DNA of 64,000 nt from Halomonas sp. HL-93 (GCF_900086985.1 NZ_LT593974.1:4080443-4144442); one strand, 5' to 3'. Shown: positions 37,363 through 46,464, counted from the stretch's first letter. The notes: a model not told the origin generated them from the sequence alone. Made by a program: numbers and translations.

Positions 37363-37376
37363 AATAGTTGCGCAAC
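37363..37376. promoter_or_regulatory. Palindrome and MarR-like half-site before iacC
   Basis: AATAGTTG at 37363-37370 is the exact half-site of the inverted repeat before the MarR gene at 51915, and overlaps the perfect palindrome GTTGCGCAAC (37367-37376). It may be an internal control site for the iacCDEFG part. Confidence 0.45.
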
Positions 37377-37405
37377 AAGGAAAAAATAGATACTTCGAGG
37401 TCATC

Positions 37406-38674
37406 ATGAGTACCGCAAACAAAATCGACATCACCCCTCACGAGCTCGTCTTCAGGGATCATATTAAGACCCCCATGTATGCAGACCCCCAGCTGTTCGA
37501 GGAGGAGATGCAGAAAATCTTCAAGAAAACCTGGGTCTGGGTCGCCCACGAAAGTGAGTTCCCTGACAAGGGGTCGTTCAAGCTTTCCCAGGTGGGTCTC
37601 GAGCCGGTCATCGTGGTGCGCGACAGGAAGGGCGTGATCCATGTCATGGTGAACCGCTGTCGCCATCGTGCTGCCACGGTTTGTGAAGTGAAAAAGGGCA
37701 AGACTTCCTCGTTCCAGTGCCCTTACCACGGGTGGGGCTACGGGCTTGATGGCTCGCTGCGGGCGCTACCGTACCCCGAGCAGTACGGCGACGATTTCGA
37801 CAAGGCGCAGCACGGCCTGCTCAAGCTACGCACCGAGTCCTATGCAGGCATGGTCTTTGCCACTTTCAACGAGGAGGTCGAACCGCTGATCGACTTCCTC
37901 GGCCCGGTCACCAAGTGGATCGACCTGTTCATGAAGCAGGGGGCGGGCTATCCGGTCAAGGTGCTGGGCGAACATCAGTTCAGCGTGCCAATGAACTGGA
38001 AGGTCCAGCTCGAGAACACCACCGACGCCTATCACTTCCCCGTCGTCCACAAATCCTTCCTGCAGTCGCTGGATGGCGAGACTGAAGAGGTCTTCTCCTT
38101 CCTGGAACAGGGCAAAGGGTACGTCGAGGATCTGGGTAACGGGCATTCGGTCATGGTCATGATTCCCGAGCTGGTGGATCTTGACGAAAACCTGGAAGCA
38201 CCGATCCCTGAGCGCTTCGCGGACCTGGCCCAAGAGCTGCGCGGCGAAGGCTACCCCGAGGATCAGGTGAGGCGCATCGTGCGCGCCGTGGGCGGTGCGG
38301 GCTTCAACCTCAATCTGTTCCCCAACGTCTCTTTCTCGCTGGCGTTCTTCCGTGTCTTGACGCCGGTGAACGTCGAGCGCACCGACATTCGCCACATCGC
38401 CATCGGCATGGAGGGAGGCCCCGAGGCGGCCAACCAGGCACGTCTGCGTCTGCACGAGCATTTCCAGGGCCCGATGGGCTTCGGCTCGCCCGATGATGCC
38501 GAGGTCTGGGAGCGGATTCAGCGCGGCGTCAAAGGGGGCGCGGAACTGCCCATTCTGCTCAATCGCGGTCTCGACGATGAACAGCCGGGCGAGGTGGGGC
38601 CGCGCGGCCATATCAGTGCCGAAACCGGGATGCGGGCGGCGTACGACATGTGGAAGAGGATGATGCAGGCATGA
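37406..38674 (+). CDS. iacC: Rieske dioxygenase large subunit, IacC-like
   Basis: This 422-residue oxygenase alpha subunit has Rieske ligands in CRHRAATVCE near 83 and CPYHGWGYG near 103, and a catalytic iron motif in NTTDAYHFPVVHKS near 205. With IacD (beta) and IacF (reductase) it forms the ring-opening dioxygenase that in the iac pathway converts dioxindole-3-acetate to catechol. It resembles benzoate and anthranilate dioxygenase alpha subunits, including BenA at 59432, but the neighbours are iac-type. GAGG precedes the ATG. Confidence 0.85.
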   Translation: MSTANKIDITPHELVFRDHIKTPMYADPQLFEEEMQKIFKKTWVWVAHESEFPDKGSFKLSQVGLEPVIVVRDRKGVIHVMVNRCRHRAATVCEVKKGKTSSFQCPYHGWGYGLDGSLRALPYPEQYGDDFDKAQHGLLKLRTESYAGMVFATFNEEVEPLIDFLGPVTKWIDLFMKQGAGYPVKVLGEHQFSVPMNWKVQLENTTDAYHFPVVHKSFLQSLDGETEEVFSFLEQGKGYVEDLGNGHSVMVMIPELVDLDENLEAPIPERFADLAQELRGEGYPEDQVRRIVRAVGGAGFNLNLFPNVSFSLAFFRVLTPVNVERTDIRHIAIGMEGGPEAANQARLRLHEHFQGPMGFGSPDDAEVWERIQRGVKGGAELPILLNRGLDDEQPGEVGPRGHISAETGMRAAYDMWKRMMQA

Positions 38675-39165
38675 ACGAGATGATCAAAAAGGAAAAAGGG
38701 CTGCTCCTACGCGACGCGGAAGCCTTCATCTGGGCCGAGGCGGATCTTTTGGATCGCAAGGACTATGACGCCTGGCTCGCCCTATGGAGTGATGAAGGCT
38801 TCTATACATTACCCATTGGCGATGGCGAGGACTTCGACAACATGCTCAACCTCTGCCATGACGATGCGAAGATGCGTCGTGATCGCATTACGCGCTTCCA
38901 GCAAGGGTTTTCGATTTCATCGGCCCCCCCTGCCCAGACGGTGAGAACGATATCGCGCTTTGTGATTGATAAGGTCGAAGCCGACGACGTCACGGTTCGC
39001 TGCGCCGAGCACCTGATTGAAGACAAGTTCGGGCGCCAGCGGATCTGGGCCGCGGATCTGACCTATACCCTCATCGTGACGCCGGGCGGCTTCAAGATCC
39101 GCCATAAGGTAGCGCGTCTGCTCAACTCCGACGGGATGCTGAACTCGTTCAGCTATTTGTTCTGA
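38671..39165 (+). CDS. iacD: Rieske dioxygenase small subunit, IacD-like
   Basis: This 164-residue beta subunit has the cone-shaped NTF2-like fold of ring-hydroxylating dioxygenase small subunits (FIWAEADLLDRKDYDAWLAL near residue 18, RWIAADL-like RIWAADLTYTLI near 122). It is structural, not catalytic. It starts in an ATGA overlap with iacC and ends in a TGATG overlap with iacE, so the three are tightly coupled. Confidence 0.84.
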   Translation: MNEMIKKEKGLLLRDAEAFIWAEADLLDRKDYDAWLALWSDEGFYTLPIGDGEDFDNMLNLCHDDAKMRRDRITRFQQGFSISSAPPAQTVRTISRFVIDKVEADDVTVRCAEHLIEDKFGRQRIWAADLTYTLIVTPGGFKIRHKVARLLNSDGMLNSFSYLF

Positions 39166-39923
39166 TGACTATGCCTGCACCCGACAAAATCCAGACGGCC
39201 GTGGTGACCGGTGGGGCGCGTGGCTTCGGCGCTGAAGCCGTGCGTGCTCTGCATAGAGCCGGTTTCCGAGTAGTGATCTCGGACATTGAGCCCGAACCGG
39301 CCGAGGCGCTGGCCTCAGAGCTCGATCTTGCGGGCGACACCGCCGTATCCGCCACCCTGGACGTCACCAGCCCTGAAGATTTCCAGAGTGTGCTCGACAA
39401 GTGCATAGAACGCTGGGGATCCGTAGAAGTGCTGGTCAACAACGCAGCGCGTACGGCCGTCCAGGGGGTGCTGGAGATTGACCCCGCAGACTTCAATGCC
39501 GTGCTGGCCACCAACGCCGGCGGCACCTTTGCGGGCAGCCAAATATTTGGCCGCCACTTCAAGGCGCGTGGCTATGGGCGGATCGTTAATCTCGCCTCCC
39601 TGGCGGGCCAGAACGGTGGTACGGCAACGGGGGCTCACTACGCCGCCTCCAAGGGCGCCATTCTGACGTTGACGAAAATTTTCGCGCGGGATCTGGCTCC
39701 CTTCGGGGTGACCTGCAACGCCATTGCGCCTGGGCCCATGGATACACCCATGGTGCGTTCCGTGCTTGGCAAAGACGCCGAGAAAGCCATTGCCAATATC
39801 CCGGTAGGCCACCTGGGTGACCCGTACTTCGTTGCCGACCTGGTAGCGCTGCTGGCGAGCCCTCGGGCGGCGTTCGTCAATGGCGCTTGCTGGGACGTCA
39901 ACGGTGGAATCTACATGAGGTGA
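39165..39923 (+). CDS. iacE: Short-chain dehydrogenase, IacE-like
   Basis: This 252-residue SDR has the cofactor motif TGGARGFG near 15, NNAA near 91 and the catalytic Ser and YxxxK in AHYAASKGA near 158. IacE is reported to help convert 2-hydroxy- or oxo-indole-acetate to dioxindole-3-acetate. NAD(H) is the likely cofactor, given an aspartate after the second strand (VVISDIEPE). The start overlaps the iacD stop. Confidence 0.82.
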   Translation: MTMPAPDKIQTAVVTGGARGFGAEAVRALHRAGFRVVISDIEPEPAEALASELDLAGDTAVSATLDVTSPEDFQSVLDKCIERWGSVEVLVNNAARTAVQGVLEIDPADFNAVLATNAGGTFAGSQIFGRHFKARGYGRIVNLASLAGQNGGTATGAHYAASKGAILTLTKIFARDLAPFGVTCNAIAPGPMDTPMVRSVLGKDAEKAIANIPVGHLGDPYFVADLVALLASPRAAFVNGACWDVNGGIYMR

Positions 39924-39928
39924 TGCCA

Positions 39929-40900
39929 ATGGAAACCACTAACAAAAGCCTGATGCTATTGATCGACAAGCGTATTGATGAGCCGGGGGGGATTGTCAGA
40001 TTGCGGCTGCGCGCTCCGGACGGCGCACCCCTGCCCCCTTTCACTGCTGGAGCGCACCTCGACGTGCATGTCCGCGATGGCGACATCGACCTGTGGCGCC
40101 AGTACTCGCTCTGCTCAGACCCGGCGTGCAATGAGTTCTACGAGATCGGCGTACTGCGCGACCCCAATAGTCGTGGGGGCTCAGAAACATTGCACAGGAT
40201 CGCGAGAGAGGGGGAAACGCTCGAGATCGAAGGGCCGCGAAACCACTTTCCGCTCCATGAAGAAGCGCCGCAGAGCCTGCTGTTCGGCGGCGGCATTGGC
40301 GTCACGCCGATGATGGCGATGGCTCGCCGCCTGCGCGCGCAGGGCAAGGACTTCACCCTGCACTACTGCACGCGCTCGCGCAGCGCGACGGCCTTCCGCG
40401 GCGAGGTGGAGGCAGCTGGCCTGTCCGACTTCGTCGTCTATCACCATGACGACGAGATCGAGACCAAGCTCGATCTGGACGCCGAACTCGCCGCTGCCAG
40501 GGAGGGGGTCCACGTCTACGTGTGCGGTCCCCAGGGGTTCATGGATTGGGTGATCTCCCGGGCCCAGGCGTTCGGCATCGGCGATGAACGCATTCATCGC
40601 GAATTCTTCTCCGCCGACGTCGATATCTCGGGTGACGCTTTCGAGGTGGTCGCCGAAAGATCCGGCGTCAGCGTGTTCGTCGGCACCGAGGAGACGATTG
40701 CCAAAGTCCTCGCCAAGGCCGGCGTGAAAGTGGAAGTGAAATGCGAGGAGGGCGTGTGTGGTACCTGCGTGGCCGACGTCCTCGAAGGCGAGATCGATCA
40801 TCGCGATCACTTTCTGACCGAAGACGAAAAACAGGAAGGCGACATGATGTGCGTATGTTGCTCCCGGGCCAAGGGTAAGCGGCTCGTTCTCGATCTCTGA
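39929..40900 (+). CDS. iacF: Dioxygenase reductase, IacF-like
   Basis: This roughly 323-residue protein has the VanB-type layout: flavin domain with RQYSLCSDPA near 53, nucleotide domain with LLFGGGIGVTPMM near 115 and C-terminal 2Fe-2S domain with CEEGVCGTCVAD near 272 and CVCCSRAKG at the end. It passes electrons from NAD(P)H to IacCD. I chose ATG 39929 because GAGG (39917-39920) is 8 bases upstream; ATG 39923 is too near. It resembles VanB in this window and is probably an ancient paralogue. Confidence 0.84.
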   Translation: METTNKSLMLLIDKRIDEPGGIVRLRLRAPDGAPLPPFTAGAHLDVHVRDGDIDLWRQYSLCSDPACNEFYEIGVLRDPNSRGGSETLHRIAREGETLEIEGPRNHFPLHEEAPQSLLFGGGIGVTPMMAMARRLRAQGKDFTLHYCTRSRSATAFRGEVEAAGLSDFVVYHHDDEIETKLDLDAELAAAREGVHVYVCGPQGFMDWVISRAQAFGIGDERIHREFFSADVDISGDAFEVVAERSGVSVFVGTEETIAKVLAKAGVKVEVKCEEGVCGTCVADVLEGEIDHRDHFLTEDEKQEGDMMCVCCSRAKGKRLVLDL

Positions 40901-40921
40901 CGACAAGCAAAGGACACAACA

Positions 40922-41113
40922 ATGCCAACCGTTCACGTCTACATGATGGAGGGCCGCAGACAGGCCCAAAAAGAGTCACTGATCCGCAAGGTCACCGATG
41001 CCGTCGTGTCGTCGGTCGATGCGCCCGAAGCGAATGTCCGGGTCATCATCAGTGAGATACCCAAGAGCGACTACGGTATCGCCGGTACGACCGGCGAGAA
41101 ATTAGGGCGCTGA
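40922..41113 (+). CDS. 4-oxalocrotonate tautomerase-like protein
   Basis: This 63-residue protein has the 4-oxalocrotonate tautomerase fold with the catalytic N-terminal proline (MPTVHVYMMEGR) and a conserved central part ending in VRVIISEIPKSDYGIAG. It sits between iacF and iacG and is not a standard iac gene. It could speed conversion of 3-hydroxy-cis,cis-muconate (product of the hydroxyquinol dioxygenase) to maleylacetate, or a keto-enol step of an oxindole. AAGGA precedes the ATG. Confidence 0.8.
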   Translation: MPTVHVYMMEGRRQAQKESLIRKVTDAVVSSVDAPEANVRVIISEIPKSDYGIAGTTGEKLGR

Positions 41114-41146
41114 AAACGATCCCGTTTTGAGGATGGAGATTCGCTT

Positions 41147-42070
41147 ATGAGCTTCGATACGAGAGATTTCCGTAGCGCGCTGGGCAAGTTCGCCACCGGC
41201 GTAACGGTGGTCACCACGCGCAGCGGTGAAGAGAACCACGGTGTCACCGCCAGCAGCTTCAATTCGGTGTCGATGGATCCGCCGCTGATCCTGTGGAGCA
41301 TCGACAAGGGGGCCTACAGTCTGGGTGCTTACCGCCATGCTGAGCACTTCGTGGTCAACGTGCTCAGCAATGAGCAGGTCGATATCTCCAATTGCTTTGC
41401 ACGGCGGGGGGAGGACAAGTTCGCTGGCATTGCCATTGAGGAGGGCCTTGGCGGCGTTGCCAAGGTGAAGGGGGCCGCGGCGCATTTCGAATGCCGCACG
41501 TGGAATGTCTACGAGGGCGGTGATCACCTGATCATCGTTGGCGAAGTGGTGCGCTACGCCTATCGCAACGAGGGCAGTGCTCTGGTGTTCCACAACGGGC
41601 GCTATGCCGTACCCGAGCCTCATCCCATGGTGTTGAACGTTGACGAGCAAACGGCACTGGATGGTCGTTTGGGCAAGCACTTGCTTTACCTGATGCGTCA
41701 GGCGCTAGCCGCCTATAGAGGCGATTTCTATCCGCGGCTCGGCAGCCTCGGGGTCAACGACAACGAGTGGCGAATTCTTACCCTGCTGGCGGATCGTGGC
41801 CCATTGTCCTCGGAGGCCCTGGCCCAGCGTGTGGCCCAACCCCAGGCAGACCTTGAGGACACCCTTGCTGGGCTGCGCGAACGTACGCTGGTGGTAGACG
41901 GCAATGGTCGCGTTCAGCTTAGCGAGCAAGGGCAGGCATTGGCACGACGCCTGCTGTCCATGGCTGATGACTACGAACAGCGTCTGTTTGAGAACCTGGA
42001 GCCGTCCGAAGTCGGGGCGATCAAGTCAGGCTTGGGGCGCGTGATCGAGCGTCTTGGTGCGTCGTTATAA
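41147..42070 (+). CDS. iacG: Flavin reductase with C-terminal MarR-like domain, IacG-like
   Basis: This 307-residue protein has a flavin reductase domain (about 1-165, FATGVTVVTTRSGEENHGVT then ASSFNSVSMDPPLILW) and a MarR-type winged helix at about 185-305 (NDNEWRILTLLADRGPLSSE then ALAQRVAQPQADLEDTL). IacG supplies reduced flavin to IacA. The same two-part plan is known in the reductase component C1 of 4-hydroxyphenylacetate hydroxylase of Acinetobacter, where the substrate binds the MarR-like part and activates NADH oxidation. I infer similar substrate gating here. It is unlikely to bind DNA. Confidence 0.84.
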   Translation: MSFDTRDFRSALGKFATGVTVVTTRSGEENHGVTASSFNSVSMDPPLILWSIDKGAYSLGAYRHAEHFVVNVLSNEQVDISNCFARRGEDKFAGIAIEEGLGGVAKVKGAAAHFECRTWNVYEGGDHLIIVGEVVRYAYRNEGSALVFHNGRYAVPEPHPMVLNVDEQTALDGRLGKHLLYLMRQALAAYRGDFYPRLGSLGVNDNEWRILTLLADRGPLSSEALAQRVAQPQADLEDTLAGLRERTLVVDGNGRVQLSEQGQALARRLLSMADDYEQRLFENLEPSEVGAIKSGLGRVIERLGASL

Positions 42071-42180
42071 GCAGCTAAGTAAGTGCAAAGACGGCCTTAA
42101 CTGCCCTACGCGTACTTTGAGCAAAAGGGCAAACCTAACGTCGGGGTTGACCCTCCGGCAAACAAGCAAAGGAGCGAGAC

Positions 42181-42747
42181 ATGTCAGACGTCACAAATAG
42201 CGAACTGAAGGCGTTGGTAACACGCATCGAAACCCTGGAGGCCGAGGCCGAGATCCGTCGCCTTCAGGCCCGCTACATGTTTCTGTGCGATACGCCAATT
42301 CCCGAGTATGGCGTGACCAGCGATGAAGAGCGTATCGATTTGATCATGGCGCTATACACGGAAGACGCCGTCTGGGAGGGCGTTGGCGAATATTACGACA
42401 ACCAGTTCGGCCGTGCCGAAGGGGCGGCGGCCATCCGGCGCCATTTCCAAGGGTTCTGGAAGAAAGATCAGGATCCCAAGCTGCTGCTCAACGTCCACTA
42501 CCTGACCTCGGAGCAGATCTACGTCAATGGTGACGTTGCAGAGGGCCAGTGGGTGCACTGCCAGCCCTGGATCTTCTCTAATGGCAAGGCACTGCTGCGT
42601 TCGTCGCGGCTCAACAACGCCTTCCGCAAGGAGCCTGACGGGAAGTGGAAAATCACCCGAACGCGTACGGAGAATGTCTTCGTCGCGCCTCTACAGGAGG
42701 GGTGGGCAACGGATTACCCCTCGCAATCGGTATTGCTCAAACCCTAA
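42181..42747 (+). CDS. iacI: NTF2/SnoaL-like protein, IacI-like
   Basis: This 188-residue protein has the NTF2-like (SnoaL) fold: an N-terminal helix with IRRLQARYMFLCD, then EDAVWEGVG and the strands WVHCQPWIFSNGK. IacI of known iac clusters is of this family; its reaction is not firmly established. It precedes the maleylacetate reductase gene by 12 bp. AAAGGAG precedes the ATG after a 110-bp gap, which may hold a promoter. Confidence 0.75.
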   Translation: MSDVTNSELKALVTRIETLEAEAEIRRLQARYMFLCDTPIPEYGVTSDEERIDLIMALYTEDAVWEGVGEYYDNQFGRAEGAAAIRRHFQGFWKKDQDPKLLLNVHYLTSEQIYVNGDVAEGQWVHCQPWIFSNGKALLRSSRLNNAFRKEPDGKWKITRTRTENVFVAPLQEGWATDYPSQSVLLKP

Positions 42748-42759
42748 GGGAGAAAAAGT

Positions 42760-43818
42760 ATGCCACACGCTTTTCTCTATACGGCCAACCCGGCGCGGGT
42801 TGTGTTTGGCCTGGGTAGCCAGGCCAGGATTGCTGACGAGGTGCGCCAGTTGGGGCGCACCAGGGCCCTGGTATTGTCGACGCCCTCCCGCCGCGAGGAT
42901 GCTGAACGTCTCAACGTGCAGCTTGGTGAGCTGGGTGCCGGCGTCTTCAGCGAGGCGGCCATGCACACGCCTGTGAAGGTCACCGAACAGGCCATGACGG
43001 CTTTTGATAAAGCAGGCGCCGACTGTATCGTCGCACTGGGCGGCGGCTCGACGATAGGCCTGGGCAAGGCGATCGCCTATCGCAACGATGCGCCGCAGGT
43101 GGTGGTAGCGACAACGTATGCCGGTTCCGAGGTCACGCCGATTCTGGGGCAAACTGAAAATGGCCGGAAGACCACTGTCAAGGATCCCTCCATTCTTCCC
43201 GAAGTGGTGATTTACGACCCGGAACTCACGGTTGGACTGCCGGTGGCAGTGAGTGTGACCAGCGGTCTTAACGCCTTGGCGCATGCAGTGGAAGGGCTCT
43301 ATGCCAAGGATCGTAACCCCATCAGTAGCCTCATGGCCATGGAGGGCATTCGCAGCCTCAAGCAGGCGCTGCCTGCCATCGTTGAACAGCCGCAGAGTCT
43401 GCAGGCCCGCAGTGACGCGCTCTATGGCGCTTGGCTTTGCGGCACCGTGTTGGGCAGTGTCGGCATGGCTTTACACCACAAGCTCTGCCATACCCTGGGA
43501 GGCAGCTTCGACCTGCCGCATGCCGATACCCACGCCATCCTGCTGCCGCATACCGCGGCTTACAACGCTCGCTCGGCAGAGGAGGCGCTGGCCCCAGCAG
43601 CGGCGCTTTTTGGCGGTGAGCTTGGTGGGGGCCTCTACGACTTTGCGGCGTCACTCGGTGCCCCTCTTGCCCTCAAAGCCCTAGGGCTGAGCGAGTCGGA
43701 TCTGGACAGCGTTGCCGATCAGGCGGTGCAGAACCCGTACTGGAACCCCCGGCCGGTGGAGCGCGAAGCCATTCGTGAGCTGCTCCAGCGCGCCTGGAAC
43801 GGAACCCGTCCCGAATAA
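42760..43818 (+). CDS. Maleylacetate reductase
   Basis: This 352-residue iron-type alcohol dehydrogenase family member reduces maleylacetate to 3-oxoadipate with NAD(P)H. It has the family's GGGSTIGLGKA near 88 and the metal-site histidines in ALAHAVEGLYA near 165 and MALHHKLCHTLGGSF near 228; TTYAGSEVTPILG near 110 is typical of maleylacetate reductases. Together with the next gene it forms the hydroxyquinol route. The product enters PcaIJF. Confidence 0.9.
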   Translation: MPHAFLYTANPARVVFGLGSQARIADEVRQLGRTRALVLSTPSRREDAERLNVQLGELGAGVFSEAAMHTPVKVTEQAMTAFDKAGADCIVALGGGSTIGLGKAIAYRNDAPQVVVATTYAGSEVTPILGQTENGRKTTVKDPSILPEVVIYDPELTVGLPVAVSVTSGLNALAHAVEGLYAKDRNPISSLMAMEGIRSLKQALPAIVEQPQSLQARSDALYGAWLCGTVLGSVGMALHHKLCHTLGGSFDLPHADTHAILLPHTAAYNARSAEEALAPAAALFGGELGGGLYDFAASLGAPLALKALGLSESDLDSVADQAVQNPYWNPRPVEREAIRELLQRAWNGTRPE

Positions 43819-43862
43819 TTCATCTCGGCCCTGGCGACAGGGCGCTCACCCAGGAGTTAACC

Positions 43863-44708
43863 ATGTCTCAAATTGATTACTTCACTGAAGAGCACTCCGT
43901 TGAGTCGGTCAATAGGCGTATGGGGGAAGATATCGACCCAAGGCTGCGTCAGGTCATCGGCTCGCTGGTCAAACACTTGCATGGTTTCGTCAAGGAGGTC
44001 GAACTCACCCAGGCGGAGTGGGAACTGGCAATCGATTTCCTGACCAGTACGGGACAAATGTGCGATGACAAGCGGCAGGAGTTCATCTTGCTCTCCGATA
44101 CGCTCGGGGTCTCCATGCTGGTGGATGCCATTCAGCATCGACGCCCGGCGGGCGCGACCGAAAATACGGTGTTCGGCCCCTTTCATGTGGACGGGGCGCC
44201 GGAGCTGCCCATGGGAGCTTCCATCTCGTTGGATGGCAAGGGCGAGCCGTGCCGCTATCAGGGTCGGGTGCTTGATCTGGAGGGCCACCCCATCGAGGGG
44301 GTACGCATCGATGTTTGGTCAGACAACAGTGACGGATTTTACGACATTCAGCAGCCCGATCAGCAGCCAGAGTGGAACAACCGCGGCGTTTTCGTTACTG
44401 CTGCCGACGGTTACTACGAATTTATTGGCATCAAGCCGGTTTCTTATCCGATCCCTGATGACGGTCCGGTAGGCAAGCTGCTTGAAAGTCTCGGGCGTCA
44501 TCCGTGGCGGCCGGCACACATGCACTTCTTGCTCACGCATCCTGACTATCAACGGATTGTTACCCACACCTTCGTTGCCGGTGATGCTTACCTGACATCG
44601 GACGCGGTCTTCGGCGTTAAAGACTCACTTATTGTGGATTATTTTCCAGTTAATAGTGGAAAGGTGAAGTGGCAGACAAGTTTCGACTTTGTTATGGCGC
44701 CGAAATAA
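43863..44708 (+). CDS. Hydroxyquinol 1,2-dioxygenase
   Basis: This 281-residue intradiol dioxygenase cleaves hydroxyquinol (benzene-1,2,4-triol) to 3-hydroxy-cis,cis-muconate, the enol of maleylacetate. Iron ligands are visible in DGFYDIQQPD, PVSYPIPDDG, and the histidines of WRPAHMHFLL. The N-terminal helical dimer domain (LTQAEWELAIDFLTSTGQMC) is of the catechol/hydroxyquinol type. It differs clearly from CatA at 58423. Pairing with maleylacetate reductase is what points to hydroxyquinol and not catechol. Confidence 0.9.
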   Translation: MSQIDYFTEEHSVESVNRRMGEDIDPRLRQVIGSLVKHLHGFVKEVELTQAEWELAIDFLTSTGQMCDDKRQEFILLSDTLGVSMLVDAIQHRRPAGATENTVFGPFHVDGAPELPMGASISLDGKGEPCRYQGRVLDLEGHPIEGVRIDVWSDNSDGFYDIQQPDQQPEWNNRGVFVTAADGYYEFIGIKPVSYPIPDDGPVGKLLESLGRHPWRPAHMHFLLTHPDYQRIVTHTFVAGDAYLTSDAVFGVKDSLIVDYFPVNSGKVKWQTSFDFVMAPK

Positions 44709-44721
44709 GGAGGCTCTTATT

Positions 44722-44742
44722 AGTCACTGCGGTGACTTTGTT
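44722..44742 (+). terminator. Probable terminator of the iac-like operon
   Basis: AGTCAC-TGCG-GTGACT is a 6-bp stem followed by TTTGTTATT. The T run is interrupted, so strength is uncertain. Confidence 0.55.
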
Positions 44743-44822
44743 ATTGCTTGATTCCGCCAGGGGCATATTTGCCTTTCCAACCATGATCGATGCTGATGAG
44801 TCAGTTTGCCCATAGCTACAAT

Positions 44823-44855
44823 TAATTTTATAACATATTGTTTTTTATAAAATTA
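44823..44855. promoter_or_regulatory. 11-bp-arm inverted repeat before the APC permease
   Basis: TAATTTTATAA and TTATAAAATTA are perfect arms separated by 11 bp in an AT-rich region, 98 bp before the permease start. The arrangement suits a dimeric regulator. The AraC, MarR or other regulator bound is unknown. Confidence 0.6.
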
Positions 44856-44952
44856 TTGATGCCGATATGGGATAACGCTGCTGATTTAATGAGCATAGTA
44901 TGTAGGTTGTGACCCTGATAACTCCTATAAGCATAATATAAAGGCTAAGACA

Positions 44953-46404
44953 ATGAGCGTTACTTCCTCCTCCGCTGTCAGTTCGACAGAACTAAGGCGC
45001 GGCGCTTTGGGCGTCGGTTTCATTATCTTCTTTGTAGTGTCTGCTGCGAGTCCTTTCAGTGTGCTTGCTGGTGGTTTCCCTATCGGCATTATGCTGGGAA
45101 ATGGTGCAGGCACACCGGTATTAATCGGCTTAGCACTAGTGATTATTCTGATGTTTTCGGTGGGGTACACCACCATTGCTCGCTACGTGACGAATGCCGG
45201 GGGCTTCTATGCCTTTTCGGCAAGAGGGCTGGGGGGAGTAGCGGGCGGTGCCGCCGGCGGGCTTGCCCTATTTGCGTATAACATCCTGCAAATCGGGTTG
45301 TATGGGATGTTTGGTGGCGTTGCGGCAGGCACCATGAGTGAAGTGTTTGGCCTGCACCACCCATGGTGGCTCTACTCGCTGCTGGCGATGGGAAGTATCG
45401 CATTGCTGGGGTATCGAAAAATTGATCTTTCTGCCCGCGTGCTTTGCTTCGTTGTTACGGCAGAGTATCTGGTTATTCTCATATTGGACGTTGCCATTCT
45501 GACGAGTGGCGGGGACAGCGGCGTTAACCTCGACGCGTTCAATGCCGAACATGTCTTCAGTGGTGCCCCGTCCATAGGCCTGCTGTTCTGCTTTGCCGCT
45601 TTCATCGGTTTTGAGGCGACGACCATCTATGGGGAAGAGGCCAAAAACCCCAGGCGAGATATTCCGCTGGCGACTTACGCCTCCATACTTCTGATTGGCT
45701 GCTTTTATGCCCTCTCCACATGGTCGATGGTGGTGGGTACAGGAGCTGATAAAATTGTTACCGTCCTCCAAGGCCTCGACGATCCAACCACATTGATTTA
45801 TGGGCTGTCCGATCATTATGTAGGCCCCGAGTTGACCCGCGTTATTCGCGTGATGTTTCTGGTCAGCATCTATGCGGGTTTGCTCGCCTTTCATAACTCC
45901 GCCGCTCGCTATTTCTTCGCCATAGGCCGTGATGGTTTGCTGCCAAGCATATTGGGAACGACCCATCCGGTTCATCAGAGTCCTCATATTGGCTCGCTTC
46001 TACAAACGTTGATCGCTACCAGCGCGATATTGATTTTTGCCGCCTCGGGTGGTGATCCCATTCTGCAGCTCTTCGCCTGGTTCTCCAGTTTGGCGGCCCT
46101 TTCCTTGATCCTATTGATGGCCATTACTTCTTTGGCGGTGCTGGTCTTTTTTATCCGTCACCCCGAGCTGCAAGAGGCCATGTGGCGAACGCGCCTGTTG
46201 CCGGCACTATCCTGTGCGGCTCTGTTATTCATGCTAGTGATTGCGGTGATGCACTTTGACGTCCTGACGGGCTCAAGCAAGGTGCTCTCGTATAGCCTCT
46301 GCATGCTCATTCCCCTGTTTCTGATGGTAGGCGTCATTCTGGCAGTACGCCTTCGTCGATCTTCGCCCGAAAGCTATCAATCGCTTGGTTTTCATAAACT
46401 TTAA
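44953..46404 (+). CDS. APC-superfamily amine/amino acid permease
   Basis: This 483-residue membrane protein has about 12 hydrophobic segments and the APC motif FVVSAASPFSVLAGGFPIG near 30 followed by the FAAFIGFEATTIYGEEAKNP signature near 220. It imports a cationic or zwitterionic amine compound by ion coupling. It leads a group with an aldehyde dehydrogenase, class III aminotransferase and porin. That grouping suggests an amine substrate that is deaminated, then oxidised to an acid fed to the iac-like operon. Substrate identity is inferred. Confidence 0.82.
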   Translation: MSVTSSSAVSSTELRRGALGVGFIIFFVVSAASPFSVLAGGFPIGIMLGNGAGTPVLIGLALVIILMFSVGYTTIARYVTNAGGFYAFSARGLGGVAGGAAGGLALFAYNILQIGLYGMFGGVAAGTMSEVFGLHHPWWLYSLLAMGSIALLGYRKIDLSARVLCFVVTAEYLVILILDVAILTSGGDSGVNLDAFNAEHVFSGAPSIGLLFCFAAFIGFEATTIYGEEAKNPRRDIPLATYASILLIGCFYALSTWSMVVGTGADKIVTVLQGLDDPTTLIYGLSDHYVGPELTRVIRVMFLVSIYAGLLAFHNSAARYFFAIGRDGLLPSILGTTHPVHQSPHIGSLLQTLIATSAILIFAASGGDPILQLFAWFSSLAALSLILLMAITSLAVLVFFIRHPELQEAMWRTRLLPALSCAALLFMLVIAVMHFDVLTGSSKVLSYSLCMLIPLFLMVGVILAVRLRRSSPESYQSLGFHKL

Positions 46405-46464
46405 GTTCACTAAAAAGCTCGTCAAAACAGCTAATTGTCTGGGTGAGAAACAAAAGGAAGCGTT

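Noticed and set aside
37406..40900. Calling the Rieske set at 37406-40900 a second benzoate or anthranilate dioxygenase
   Set aside because: The reductase has the VanB-type domain order, and amidase, IacA-, IacB-, IacG- and IacI-like genes surround it; a real benABC is at 59432.
43863..44708. Calling this intradiol dioxygenase a second CatA
   Set aside because: It is paired with maleylacetate reductase, which only makes sense for hydroxyquinol or chlorocatechol; no chloromuconate cycloisomerase or dienelactone hydrolase is present.
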